Source of the DNA: Nocardioides ginsengisegetis
Lineage (GTDB): Bacteria > Actinomycetota > Actinomycetes > Propionibacteriales > Nocardioidaceae
DNA: 64,000 nucleotides
Direction: 5' to 3'
Assembly: GCF_014138045.1 (NCBI RefSeq)
Contig: NZ_JACGXA010000001.1
Location: 3,927,345-3,991,344, forward strand
The notes beneath the pieces are model-generated. The model saw only the letters and a list, made by a program, of their open reading frames with translations. It was not told the DNA's origin and ran no database searches. The position numbers and the translations under genes are program-made. Positions 16,840 through 24,783 of this stretch are shown piece after piece (the stretch's first letter is position 1; each line of letters starts with the position of its first letter).

Positions 16840-17865
16840 GTGGCAGACGGCGGGGACGAGCTCGGTGACAACCTCGAAGCCGTCGAGGGACTGCTGCTGG
16901 GCGAGGCGCCCAGCCTGACCCGGCTCGAGGTCGCCGAGCAGGCGGGCGTGCCGATGGAGGTCGCCGAGGCGTTGTGGCGCCAGCTCGGCTTCCCCCACGC
17001 GGCCGACGACGATGTCGCGTTCACCCCGGCGGACGTCGTCGCCCTCCGGCAGACACGCGACCTGATCGACCTCGGCATCCTCGGCCCCGACCGTCAGGCG
17101 GCCCTGGTCCGCACGTGGGGCCGCAGCTTCGCGCGGCTGGCCGAGTGGCAGACGCTGCTGCTCGCCGACGTCGCCCGGGAGGCCGGCGCCGAACCGGCCA
17201 CCCAGCTGGAGGTGCTCTCCGAGCAGGTGCTGCCGCTGGTCGACCAGCTCCAGAGCTATGTCTGGCGACGCCACCTGGCCAGCGCCGGCAGCCGGATGCT
17301 GGCCGGGGAGTCCGCGGGCCAGGGGGTCTCCGAGCTGGCCGTCTGCTTCGCCGACATCGTCGGCTACACCTCGCGCAGCAAGTCCCTCGCCGAGGCCGAG
17401 CTGGTCGCCTGGCTCGAGCACTTCGAGGACGCGGCGACCGGCATCGTGGTCGACCACGGCGGCCGGATCATCAAGACGATCGGCGACGAGGTGCTCTTCG
17501 TGGCCGACGACGTCGCGGCGGCGGCCGAGATCGCGCTCGTCCTGACCGAGCTCGGTGCCGACGACTCCGACGACTTCCCGGCCGTCCGGGCCGGGATCGC
17601 CTTCGGACCGGTGACCAGCAGGCTCGGCGACGTCTACGGCCCGACGGTCAACATCGCGGCGCGGCTCACCTCGGTGGCCCGGCCCGACACGGTGCTGGTC
17701 GACAAGGGCGCCTACGCCGCGCTCACGGGCCTCGAGGAGGACCGGGCCGACGACGCGGCGACGCACGCGGACGCCGGGAGCTCGACGTACCGCTTCCGGC
17801 GGATGCGGCGGACCTCGGTGAAGGGCTACTCGCGGCTTCACTCGTGGGTGCTGCGCCGGCCCTGA
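16840..17865 (+). CDS. Class III adenylate cyclase with Rv1264-type regulatory domain
   Basis: In this 341-residue cyclase, residues about 15-155 form a helical N-terminal region resembling the autoinhibitory adenylate-cyclase regulatory domain of mycobacterial Rv1264. Residues 163-330 are the catalytic domain. Metal-binding Asp172 (CFADIVGYT) and Asp216 (KTIGDEVLF), adenine-contacting Lys212 and transition-state Asn271/Arg275 (TVNIAARL) are all present, so a homodimer should be active. It starts at GTG 16840, seven bases after the CNB protein gene. A strong hairpin follows at 17896-17935. Confidence 0.92.
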   Translation: MADGGDELGDNLEAVEGLLLGEAPSLTRLEVAEQAGVPMEVAEALWRQLGFPHAADDDVAFTPADVVALRQTRDLIDLGILGPDRQAALVRTWGRSFARLAEWQTLLLADVAREAGAEPATQLEVLSEQVLPLVDQLQSYVWRRHLASAGSRMLAGESAGQGVSELAVCFADIVGYTSRSKSLAEAELVAWLEHFEDAATGIVVDHGGRIIKTIGDEVLFVADDVAAAAEIALVLTELGADDSDDFPAVRAGIAFGPVTSRLGDVYGPTVNIAARLTSVARPDTVLVDKGAYAALTGLEEDRADDAATHADAGSSTYRFRRMRRTSVKGYSRLHSWVLRRP

Positions 17866-17895
17866 GCCACGCACGGGGTGTGAGGAAATGTGAAA

Positions 17896-17935
17896 GCCCG
17901 GCCGTTGTCGACGGGGGACACAACAACGACCGGGC
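17896..17935 (+). terminator. Hairpin terminator after the cyclase gene
   Basis: GCCCGGCCGTTGT (17896-17908) pairs with ACAACGACCGGGC (17923-17935) with one mismatch around a 14-base loop. It lies 30 bases after the cyclase stop. There is no T-run, as is usual in this G+C range. Confidence 0.7.
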
Positions 17936-18009
17936 AACTACAAAACTACGGGACCCACCCGGGGACCACAACCTGCAGGTCCGACCAATCTGGCGTGATC
18001 CACGACAAA

Positions 18010-18032
18010 GTGGCCGTTCACCTGCCGGCCAC
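18010..18032 (-). terminator. Short hairpin after the SEC-C protein gene
   Basis: GTGGCCG at 18010-18016 pairs with CGGCCAC at 18026-18032 across a 9-base loop, 18 bases beyond the stop of the minus-strand gene. It is a plausible weak terminator in the convergent gap. The remaining bases between 17940 and 18050 show nothing else. Confidence 0.4.
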
Positions 18033-18050
18033 CTGCCAGCCGGAGCCGCG

Positions 18051-18989
18051 CTAGCGGATCGTGACCTGCCGGTTGGCCAGGCCCGAGCGGGCGGCCCGCT
18101 GCTCGGCGGTCAGGTCGGAGGTGTCGGCCAGCGCCTCGGCGAGGTCGGCCGCGAACCGGGCTGCCGGCTCCTCGAGGACAGCCGCGCCGGTGCCGACCGG
18201 GAGGTCCCAGACGGGCGCGAGCAGGCCGTGGGCGCGGAACATCCCGACGAAGCGCGATCCCTCCGCGACGACGTCCTTGCCGGCGGCGTGCAGGCGGGCG
18301 AGGGCGTCGAGCAGCTCGTTCTCGGGCTCGGGCATCACCCAGCGCAGGTGCTCCTTGGAGCCGACGTTGGTCCAGTACGCCGCCTCGACGCTCGCGAGCC
18401 GCGCGGTCGGGGAGGCGGCGGTGTTGGCCTGCTCGAGCGCGGCCGCCATCGACTCCTTGTCGTCGACATCGGCGATCCAGTAGTCGAAGCCGTCGTGGAC
18501 GGTCACGTCGAGGCTGTCGCCCTCGACGAGGTCCTGGAGGCGCGGGCCCTCGCCGGGGGCGTCGGTGAGGCCGACGATGCCGGGCTCGGACTCGAACGCC
18601 TTGAGCAGCACCGCGCCGAGGTCGCGGGCAGGGTCGCCGAAGTTGTGCTGGACCTGGAGGCCGAGCCAGATCTGCCCGCTGTCGCGGACCATCGCGGGCG
18701 CGGCCATCGGCAGCAGCGAGCAGAGCTGGACGGGTCGACCGTCGCCGACGCCGTCCTTCAGGGTGAGCGGTGCGGTCGCGGCCGGGACCAGCTCGCGCAG
18801 CGCGACGACGTCGCACTCGGACGGCAGGCCCTGGAACGGCCGGCCGACGAACACGTCCGGGGCACCGCCCGGCGCACCGTGGCACGCCTTGTAGCGCCGG
18901 CCCGACCCGCACGGGCAGGGCTGGCGGGGACCGACCTCGCCGGGGGTGGTCTCAGTGTCACGGGCCTTGGTGCGGGAGCGCTTCGCCAT
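18051..18989 (-). CDS. SEC-C metal-binding domain protein, DUF5926 family
   Basis: This 312-residue protein has an N-terminal SEC-C zinc knuckle, CPCGSGRRYKACHG (about residues 25-38), after a short basic leader. The rest matches the layout of actinobacterial DUF5926 proteins: HNFGDPARDLGAVLL, DYWIADVDDKESMAAALEQ and a Pro/Ala-rich C-terminal half. The SEC-C motif binds zinc and often mediates protein or ribosome contact; the protein's job is unknown. TAGGTT seven bases before the ATG at 18989 supports the start. The phosphodiesterase gene lies 10 bases upstream on the same strand. Confidence 0.88.
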   Translation of the reverse strand: MAKRSRTKARDTETTPGEVGPRQPCPCGSGRRYKACHGAPGGAPDVFVGRPFQGLPSECDVVALRELVPAATAPLTLKDGVGDGRPVQLCSLLPMAAPAMVRDSGQIWLGLQVQHNFGDPARDLGAVLLKAFESEPGIVGLTDAPGEGPRLQDLVEGDSLDVTVHDGFDYWIADVDDKESMAAALEQANTAASPTARLASVEAAYWTNVGSKEHLRWVMPEPENELLDALARLHAAGKDVVAEGSRFVGMFRAHGLLAPVWDLPVGTGAAVLEEPAARFAADLAEALADTSDLTAEQRAARSGLANRQVTIR

Positions 18990-18999
18990 GCGGCGAAAC

Positions 19000-19779
19000 C
19001 TATACGCCGAGCAGCTCCAGCATGTACGCCGGGCGGTCGGTGATGACCGCCTTGACCCCGAGGTCCTGGCACAGCGCGAGCTGCTCGGGGGTGTTCACGG
19101 TCCACACGTGCAGGTCGTGGCCGGCGGCGGCGATCCGGCGGCCGAGCTTCTTGTGCTCGGTGAGCTCCTCGATGCCGGGGCCCACGATCCAGTCGGGCCC
19201 GATGGCGCGGCGCAGCATCGGCCAGTGGTGGGCCTTCTCGACCAGCATCACCAGCGGCACGTCGGGCGCCATCCGCTCGACCCGCTGCAGCGCGGTGAAC
19301 GAGAACGACATGACCCGGGCCGGCGAGCCGGGCCGGTCCCAGCCGAAGTGCTTGAGCATGTCGACGACCCGGCGCTCGACCAGCCCGCCGTAGCGGGTGG
19401 GGTGCTTGGTCTCGATCGCGATCTCGACGTGCCGGTCGTAGTCGGCCACCGTCTCGAGCAGCTTGCGCAGGGTGAGCACCTTGTCGAGGTCGGTGTCACG
19501 CTCCGGACGCTCCTCGTCGAGGTCGGCCCAGGGGTTCTTCCACGACGCGAAGTCGAGCTGGTCGAGGTCGGCGAGCTCCATCGTGGACACGAGACCCCGC
19601 GTGCTCGCCGTACGCCGCAGGTCGCGGTCGTGCACGCAGACGAGGTGGCCGTCGGCCGTCAGGCGTACGTCGCACTCGAGCGCCTCGGCACCCGCGTCGA
19701 GCGCGGCGATGTAGGCACCGAGGGTGTGCTCGGCGTTGTCGTGGCTGGCGCCGCGATGGGCGACGACCTGGGGTCGCAC
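19000..19779 (-). CDS. Glycerophosphodiester phosphodiesterase
   Basis: This 259-residue TIM-barrel enzyme cleaves glycerophosphodiesters to glycerol-3-phosphate and an alcohol. The GDPD signature is present: AHRGASHDNAEHTLGAY with the first catalytic His, ECDVRLTADGHLVCVHD with metal-binding Glu/Asp and the second His, and the later IETKHPTRYG and HVWTVNTPEQL. No signal peptide is visible, so it is probably cytosolic. GTG 19779 lies 16 bases after the VOC gene stop, and SEC-C follows 10 bases downstream. A slightly different start is possible because only GTG candidates exist. Confidence 0.92.
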   Translation of the reverse strand: MRPQVVAHRGASHDNAEHTLGAYIAALDAGAEALECDVRLTADGHLVCVHDRDLRRTASTRGLVSTMELADLDQLDFASWKNPWADLDEERPERDTDLDKVLTLRKLLETVADYDRHVEIAIETKHPTRYGGLVERRVVDMLKHFGWDRPGSPARVMSFSFTALQRVERMAPDVPLVMLVEKAHHWPMLRRAIGPDWIVGPGIEELTEHKKLGRRIAAAGHDLHVWTVNTPEQLALCQDLGVKAVITDRPAYMLELLGV

Positions 19780-19795
19780 GGTGATGTCCCGGCGG

Positions 19796-20167
19796 TCAGG
19801 AACGGACGCGCTGCTCGACGAGGCCGACGAGGTTGCCCTCGGAGTCGCGGACGAAGGCCTGCCACTCGTCGGTGCCGGCCGGGCCGAGCGTGTCGTCCTC
19901 GTGGCCGAAGATGACGTGCGGCTCGCTCTCCACGGCCACCCCTGCCTCACGCAGCCGCCCGACCGTCGCGTCGATGTCGTCGACGGCCAGGTAGTGCAGC
20001 GCGCTCGGAGCTACCCGGTCGAGCAGCAGCCGGACCCCGCCGAGGTCGAAGAAGACCAGGCCCGGCGGGTCGTAGGTCGCGCGCGGCGACGTCCCGAGGA
20101 GGTCGGCGTAGAACGCGGTCGCGCGCTCGAGGTCCTCGGCGTGCTGGGCGATCTGGACGATGTTCAT
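19796..20167 (-). CDS. VOC family protein (glyoxalase-like)
   Basis: This 123-residue single-domain VOC protein starts MNIVQIAQHAEDLERATAFYADLLG. Candidate metal ligands are His9 and a Glu near the C-terminus (EGNLVGLVE). The layout resembles methylmalonyl-CoA epimerase-like and glyoxalase-like proteins, but it is too short and generic to name a substrate. It heads the three-gene minus-strand set VOC, GDPD, SEC-C. Confidence 0.8.
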   Translation of the reverse strand: MNIVQIAQHAEDLERATAFYADLLGTSPRATYDPPGLVFFDLGGVRLLLDRVAPSALHYLAVDDIDATVGRLREAGVAVESEPHVIFGHEDDTLGPAGTDEWQAFVRDSEGNLVGLVEQRVRS

Positions 20168-20245
20168 GGAGTCTCCCGTGACCGTGACCGTGGCGATGTC
20201 GGCAAACGGATGCTAGCGGGACGGGGCGCGACGTACGGTGCGCGA

Positions 20246-20743
20246 GTGAGCCTCGACCCGGTGACGCCGCAGCCGTCCGTGCACCTGCGCGAGGCGACCG
20301 CGCACGACGTCGGCTTCCTGACCGACGTGGTGCTGGTGGCGACCATCGCGCAGGGGCGGGTGCCCGAGGACTTCGACGAGCACGAGTTCCGCAGCGGCTT
20401 CGCGGCGTGGACCGCCGAGCAGGTGGGCGCGGTGCGGCCGGCCGACCTGGAGCACAGCACGACGTACGTCATCGAGATCGAGGGCGAGCGGGCCGGGAGG
20501 CTGCGGGTGGTGCGGGCGCCGGACCACCGCGAGCTCGCGGGGATCCAGCTCCTGCCGGCCCACCAGCAGCACGGCATCGGGACGCACCTGATCGAGCAGT
20601 TCCTCGTCGAGGCGCGGGCGGCGGGAGTCCCGGCGCGGATCAGCGTCGAGAAGGACAACCCGCGGGCGCGGGCGCTCTACGAGCGGCTGGGCTTCGCGAA
20701 GGTCGGCGAGACCGAGGCCGAGGTCCAGCTCGAGGCGCGCTGA
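20246..20743 (+). CDS. GNAT family N-acetyltransferase
   Basis: This 165-residue protein opens with HLREATAHDVGFLTDVV and has the acetyl-CoA loop QHGIGTHLIEQFLVEAR near 110-126, then the NPRARALYERLGFAKVGE signature of the GNAT fold. The acceptor substrate is unknown. TACGGT six bases upstream of GTG 20246 gives it a leaderless start divergent from the VOC gene. It ends 10 bases before the stop of the convergent ATPase gene. Confidence 0.88.
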   Translation: MSLDPVTPQPSVHLREATAHDVGFLTDVVLVATIAQGRVPEDFDEHEFRSGFAAWTAEQVGAVRPADLEHSTTYVIEIEGERAGRLRVVRAPDHRELAGIQLLPAHQQHGIGTHLIEQFLVEARAAGVPARISVEKDNPRARALYERLGFAKVGETEAEVQLEAR

Positions 20744-20753
20744 GGTTGTCGCC

Positions 20754-21968
20754 TCAGGCGTGCTCGAGCAGGTAGCGCCCGAAGTGCGGCACGGTGAACG
20801 CGATCCGGCCGCGCTCGCCGGAGTAGATCAGCCCCTTCTTGAGCAGCGAGTCGCGCGCCGGGGAGAGCGACTGCGGCTTCTTGCCCAGCGCGGCCGCCAC
20901 GTCGGCGGTCGGCACGCTCTGGATGTCGTCGAGCTCCTCCTCGCCCTTCTCGGCGATCGCGACGGCGGCGTCGGCCATGGCGTGGAGGTACTCCCGCTCG
21001 CCGGGCGTGGCGCGCTCGAACCGGCTGCCGAAGAACCCGACCGCCAGCTCCGCCTCGGCCTGCGGCGCGGCCACCGCGACGTCGTCGGCGGTGATCGGCG
21101 AGGAGGTGGCCAGGTCCCAGACGACCTTGCCATAGGCCTGGATGAAGTAGGGGTAGCCGCCGGTGGCGGCGTACATCGCGGTGAGGGCGTCGGCGGTGTA
21201 GGCGGCGTCCTCGTCCTCGGCGGGGGTGCTGAGCGCCCGGTCGGCGGCGTCGCGGGCCAGCCGGTCGATGCGTTGGTACTTGAAGAGCCGCTCGGAGTAG
21301 GACTTGCTGGCGCTGAGGACCGCCGGGAGGTGCGGCAGGCCGGCGCCGACCACGATCACCGGGAGACCGGACTGGCTGATCTCGTGGCAGGCCGCGCAGA
21401 GGGCCGAGACGTCGTCGGGCCCGAGGTCCTGCATCTCGTCGATGAAGATCGCCACGCCCTTGCCGACGTCGGCCGCGAGCCCGCCGAGGTCGGTGAGCAG
21501 CTCGACCAGGTCGATCTCGATGTCGCCGGAGTCGGCCCGGCCGCGGACGGCGGGCGCCTCGATGCCCGGGCTCCACTGGTCGCGCAGCTTGGCGTTGGCG
21601 CCCGCGTCGCGCTGGGCGAAGGAGCGGATCACTCCGAGGACGTGGTCGACGTCGTCGGCCTGGGGGTGGCCGAGCTCGCGCACGGCCTGGTGCAGGGCGC
21701 CGGACAGGGGGCGGCGCAGCCCCTGGTCGGGTCGCGCCTCGAGCTTGCCGGTGCCCCAGTGGCGTCGTACGGCGGCGCTGCGGAGCGCGTTGAGCAGGAC
21801 GGTCTTGCCGACCCCACGCAGCCCGGTCAGGACCAGGCTGCGCTCCGGGCGGCCGCGGGAGACGCGCTCGAGGACGACCTCGAAGGCCGAGAGCTGCTCG
21901 TCACGGCCCGCCAGCTCCGGCGGGCGCTGTCCGGCGCCGGGGGCGTACGGGTTGCGGATCGGGTCCAT
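20754..21968 (-). CDS. AAA-type ATP-binding protein (STAND/Orc1-like, unknown target)
   Basis: This 404-residue protein has an N-terminal NPYAPGAGQRPPELAGRDEQ lead-in, Walker A GLRGVGKT around residue 49-56, Walker B IFIDEMQD near 173-180, a sensor region VVGAGLPHLPAVL and a C-terminal winged-helix-like part (about 335-404, with SVPTADVAAALGKKPQSLSPARDSLLKKGLI). The architecture is that of Orc1/Cdc6- and STAND-like ATPases that recognise DNA or proteins. A well-formed AAGGAGG lies 11 bases before the ATG. It stands alone, so neighbours give no hint of its target. Confidence 0.85.
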   Translation of the reverse strand: MDPIRNPYAPGAGQRPPELAGRDEQLSAFEVVLERVSRGRPERSLVLTGLRGVGKTVLLNALRSAAVRRHWGTGKLEARPDQGLRRPLSGALHQAVRELGHPQADDVDHVLGVIRSFAQRDAGANAKLRDQWSPGIEAPAVRGRADSGDIEIDLVELLTDLGGLAADVGKGVAIFIDEMQDLGPDDVSALCAACHEISQSGLPVIVVGAGLPHLPAVLSASKSYSERLFKYQRIDRLARDAADRALSTPAEDEDAAYTADALTAMYAATGGYPYFIQAYGKVVWDLATSSPITADDVAVAAPQAEAELAVGFFGSRFERATPGEREYLHAMADAAVAIAEKGEEELDDIQSVPTADVAAALGKKPQSLSPARDSLLKKGLIYSGERGRIAFTVPHFGRYLLEHA

Positions 21969-22211
21969 GAAAGGCGTGCCTCCTTACCGGCGGACGTCGC
22001 GAGCGTCGTCCCCTGGAGTGCCTGGCAAGGCGGAGGAGGGAGGCGGGACGGAGTCCCGGCGACCGACGACAACGCAGTCCAGGTGCCCAGGGGGCGGCGC
22101 GCAGCAGAGCGCCGGGTGAGGAGTCACGCCTAAGACCGTATCCCGGACTCTACGGTCGACCTTAGATTGAGCTAGTGAGGGCGATCGTGTCGCGCCGAGC
22201 GTGGTCGGCCG
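21969..22211. promoter_or_regulatory. Promoter region upstream of the ATPase gene
   Basis: This 243-base gap holds the AAGGAGG ribosome site of the ATPase gene. Between about 22129 and 22166 there is a less G+C-rich imperfect inverted repeat (CTAAGACCGT against ACGGTCGACCTTAG) that could be an operator. No open reading frame in it looks like a gene. Confidence 0.4.
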
Positions 22212-22466
22212 TCAGGCGGTGCGGTGCGCGACGGGCTGGGTGAGCACCCGCTCGTACGCCGTGTCGAGCCCGGCCCGCAGCATGCTGATCAGCTCGGGCA
22301 CCTCGTCGACGGCCAGCCGGAACGACCCGGCGCAGACGTTGTCGCGCCAGAGGGAGAGCACGACCAGACCTGACTCGTGGTGCCAGGAGACCCGCAGCGC
22401 GCGGTCGCCACCGCGGGCGTCGAGGAAGATCGAGCCCGCCTCCGGCAGCGGTCGTGCGGTGGCCAT
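22212..22466 (-). CDS. Small conserved-looking protein of unknown function
   Basis: This 84-residue protein has a beta-rich centre (FLDARGGDRALRVSWHHESG and VVLSLWRDNVCAGSFRL) and a helical end. I do not recognise a family. A similar short protein, often DNA-damage or stress associated, is common in actinobacteria, but I cannot name it. The ATG at 22466 is preceded by a G-rich tract that can act as ribosome site. It is divergent from the Fpg/Nei glycosylase gene across a 162-base region containing a 17-base perfect inverted repeat. Confidence 0.65.
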   Translation of the reverse strand: MATARPLPEAGSIFLDARGGDRALRVSWHHESGLVVLSLWRDNVCAGSFRLAVDEVPELISMLRAGLDTAYERVLTQPVAHRTA

Positions 22467-22519
22467 GTCCCCATCATCCCCCCGTGTCACAACGTTTGTC
22501 AGCAGTTCCGGGGCCCGCT

Positions 22520-22596
22520 CGTGATCGTTCAATTGCGCGGTTTGACACCTGTTCCGGCCGCGAACCGGTGCCATTCCCAGCAATTGAACGATCACG
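22520..22596. repeat. 17-base perfect inverted repeat in the Fpg/Nei promoter region
   Basis: CGTGATCGTTCAATTGC (22520-22536) and its exact reverse complement GCAATTGAACGATCACG (22580-22596) flank a 43-base loop that contains TTGACA at 22542-22547. Both arms are notably A+T-rich for this genome. Each arm also contains the palindrome CAATTG. It could be a two-site operator for the divergent genes, a long hairpin, or a remnant of a small mobile element. Confidence 0.75.
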
Positions 22597-22628
22597 TGCA
22601 CCGGCGACACCCACCTAGACTGGCGCCC

Positions 22629-23495
22629 GTGCCCGAGCTGCCCGAGGTGGAAGCCCTGGCCCTCGACCTGAAGGGCCGGCTCCAGGACCGCGCGATCGTC
22701 AAGGTCCACATCGCGGCGTTCAGCGCGCTCAAGACCTTCGACCCGCCGCTGTCCGCGCTCGAGGGGACGCTGGTCGACGACGTGACGCGGCACGGCAAGT
22801 TCCTCGACATCCACGCCTCGGGGCTGCACCTGTGCCTGCACCTCGCACGCGCCGGCTGGATCCGCTGGCGCGACGAGGTGCCCACGATCCCGCCCAAGCC
22901 GAGCACCAAGAACCCCCTCGCCGTCCGGATCGTCCTGGACAACGACGCCGGGCTCGACATCACCGAGGCCGGCACCAAGAAGAGCCTGGCGATGTACGTC
23001 GTCCGCGACCCCCTCGACGTGCCGGGCATTGCCAGTCTCGGCCCCGACCCGATGGTCGAGTCGTTCACGATCGACGTGCTGCGCGAGATCCTCCAGCGCG
23101 AGGGCCGCAAGCAGCTCAAGGGGGTGCTGCGCCACCAGGGCACCATCGCCGGCATCGGCAACGCCTACTCCGACGAGATCCTGCACGCGGCGCGCATGTC
23201 GCCGTACAAGCCGGCGGGCGGCCTCGACGACGGCGAGCTGGAGACCCTCTACGCCGCGATCCGGGACACCCTCGGCGCCGCCGTCGAGCGCTCGCGCGGG
23301 CTGCACGCCAGCGAGCTGAAGGGCGAGAAGAAGTCCAACCTCGCCGTGCACGGTCGGACTGGACAGGCCTGCCCGGTGTGCGGTGACATCGTGCGGGAGG
23401 TGTCGTTCGCCGACTCCAGCCTGCAGTACTGCCCGACCTGCCAGACCGGCGGCAAGCCCCTCGCGGACCGCCGGATGTCCAAGCTCCTCAAGTGA
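22629..23495 (+). CDS. Fpg/Nei family DNA glycosylase
   Basis: This 288-residue base-excision repair enzyme, after removal of the initiator, starts with the invariant Pro-Glu catalytic pair in PELPEVEALALDL. It has the helix-two-turn-helix region LKGVLRHQGTIAGIGNAYSDEILHAA and a C-terminal zinc finger with CPVC and CPTC pairs. It should excise oxidised bases with beta/delta-lyase activity. Details resemble the actinobacterial Fpg/Nei branch that is neither classical MutM nor Nei1, so substrate preference is open. TAGACT seven bases before GTG 22629 fixes the start. Confidence 0.93.
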   Translation: MPELPEVEALALDLKGRLQDRAIVKVHIAAFSALKTFDPPLSALEGTLVDDVTRHGKFLDIHASGLHLCLHLARAGWIRWRDEVPTIPPKPSTKNPLAVRIVLDNDAGLDITEAGTKKSLAMYVVRDPLDVPGIASLGPDPMVESFTIDVLREILQREGRKQLKGVLRHQGTIAGIGNAYSDEILHAARMSPYKPAGGLDDGELETLYAAIRDTLGAAVERSRGLHASELKGEKKSNLAVHGRTGQACPVCGDIVREVSFADSSLQYCPTCQTGGKPLADRRMSKLLK

Positions 23496-23506
23496 TCGGG
23501 AGACCC

Positions 23507-23845
23507 ATGCACCAGCAGATCCCCACCGTGACCGTCGACGGCGTCCCGGACCCGATCCCGGACGGCCTCGTGGTGCTCGACGTCCGCGAGCCCGTGGAGT
23601 GGCAGCACGGCCACATCGACGGGGCCGTGCACATCCCGCTGATGGACCTGCCGCAGCGGCTCACCGAGCTGCCGGAGGGCCAGACCCTGGTGGTGTGCCG
23701 GGTCGGCGGGCGGTCGGCCCAGGCGACCGGCTACCTCGTGCAGCAGGGCATCGACGCGGTCAACCTCGACGGCGGGATGGTCGAGTGGGCCGACGCCGGA
23801 CGCTCGATGGTGAGCGAGTCCGGCGCCGACCCCCACGTGGTCTGA
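23507..23845 (+). CDS. Single-domain rhodanese (sulfurtransferase)
   Basis: This 112-residue protein is a single rhodanese module with VVLDVREPVEWQHGHIDGAVHIPL and the active loop Cys64 in CRVGGRS, so it should carry a persulfide. The final strand NLDGGMVEWADAGRSM is normal. The ATG at 23507, with GGGAG six bases upstream, lies 11 bases after the glycosylase stop, so the two are probably co-transcribed. The donor and acceptor of sulfur are unknown. Confidence 0.9.
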   Translation: MHQQIPTVTVDGVPDPIPDGLVVLDVREPVEWQHGHIDGAVHIPLMDLPQRLTELPEGQTLVVCRVGGRSAQATGYLVQQGIDAVNLDGGMVEWADAGRSMVSESGADPHVV

Positions 23846-23855
23846 CCGAGGGCCC

Positions 23856-24308
23856 TCAGGGGCTGGACGGCGACGAGGGCAGCGGCAGCGGGCACAGGTC
23901 GGTGGCCCAGGTGCCGAACGCCTCGGTGTCCTTCTGGTCCGAGCTGTTCAGCGCCCCGGTGAGCGCCTTGATCTCGTCCTGGGTGGCGTCGTCCTTGATC
24001 TTGGCGACCGTGTCGATGATCGCCTCGAAGCCCCGGCGCGCGTCGTCGGGGATGTCCTCCGGCGTCCCGGTCTCCTTCATCTTGGCGGCCCAGTCCTTGA
24101 TCGCCTTGACGGTCTCGCTGTCCGAGGGCGCGGACGTGTTGTCCTTGAAGGCGTCGAAGAGGCTGTTGTACGCCGTGCAGAACTCGTCCTTGGACGCCGT
24201 CGCCGGTGCGTCGGAGGCCTTGTTGCCGCCACCGTCGCCGCAGGCGGTCAGCGAGGCGGCGAGGACCAGGGCGGAGGCCGCGAGCGCGACGCGCGATCGG
24301 ACGGTCAC
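23856..24308 (-). CDS. Lipoprotein of unknown function (tandem paralogue 2)
   Basis: This 150-residue protein has a lipoprotein signal peptide with lipobox LTAC at about residues 20-23, so it should be anchored to the outer face of the membrane. After a Gly/Ser/Asp linker it has a small helical domain with two further Cys (DEFCTAYNSLFDAF and DLCPLPL). The string ETGTPEDIPDDARRGFE matches EDTGTPKGISDDERKGFE in the upstream neighbour, so the pair arose by duplication. GTG 24308 overlaps the neighbour's stop as GTGA. Confidence 0.8.
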   Translation of the reverse strand: MTVRSRVALAASALVLAASLTACGDGGGNKASDAPATASKDEFCTAYNSLFDAFKDNTSAPSDSETVKAIKDWAAKMKETGTPEDIPDDARRGFEAIIDTVAKIKDDATQDEIKALTGALNSSDQKDTEAFGTWATDLCPLPLPSSPSSP

Positions 24309-24712
24309 TGCTGGCACGTCTTCGAGACGTAGTCGTCGAAGGCCTGCACCTGCGCCTGCTCGTCCTTGCTGAGGTCCTCGGCGAGGTTGGAGACGTCCTC
24401 GGTGCTGGCGTCGTCGGGCAGCTCGCCGATCTTCTGGACCTCCAGCTCGAAGCCCTTGCGCTCGTCGTCGGAGATGCCCTTCGGCGTGCCGGTGTCCTCG
24501 AGCTTGGTGCCGGCGTCCTTGAGGGCCTTGACGATGTCGGCGGGCTTGGCGTCGGCACCCAGCGCGGTGATGTCCTTGGCGATCGACTCGAAGTTGGCGC
24601 AGAACTCCTTCTCGGAGGCGTCCGAGGGGGCACCGCCGCTCCCACCGTCGCCGCAGCCGACGGCGGTGCCGGCCACGAGCACGAGGCTGGCGGCGATCAG
24701 GGCGTGCTTCAT
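24305..24712 (-). CDS. Lipoprotein of unknown function (tandem paralogue 1)
   Basis: This 135-residue lipoprotein has the lipobox AVGC at about residues 17-20 followed by a Gly/Ser linker. The small helical domain has Cys in KEFCANFESIAKD and at the end (SKTCQQ), probably a disulfide outside the cell. It is clearly paralogous to the next gene. GGAG lies about seven bases before ATG 24712. Function is unknown; the domain is the size of small extracytoplasmic sensor or chaperone-like domains. Confidence 0.8.
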   Translation of the reverse strand: MKHALIAASLVLVAGTAVGCGDGGSGGAPSDASEKEFCANFESIAKDITALGADAKPADIVKALKDAGTKLEDTGTPKGISDDERKGFELEVQKIGELPDDASTEDVSNLAEDLSKDEQAQVQAFDDYVSKTCQQ

Positions 24713-24783
24713 GGGGGGTCTCCTCAAGGTTGGTCCGTCAGTACGTCACCCTGCCCCATCCCGCGGCGTTCATGCACCGCCGG

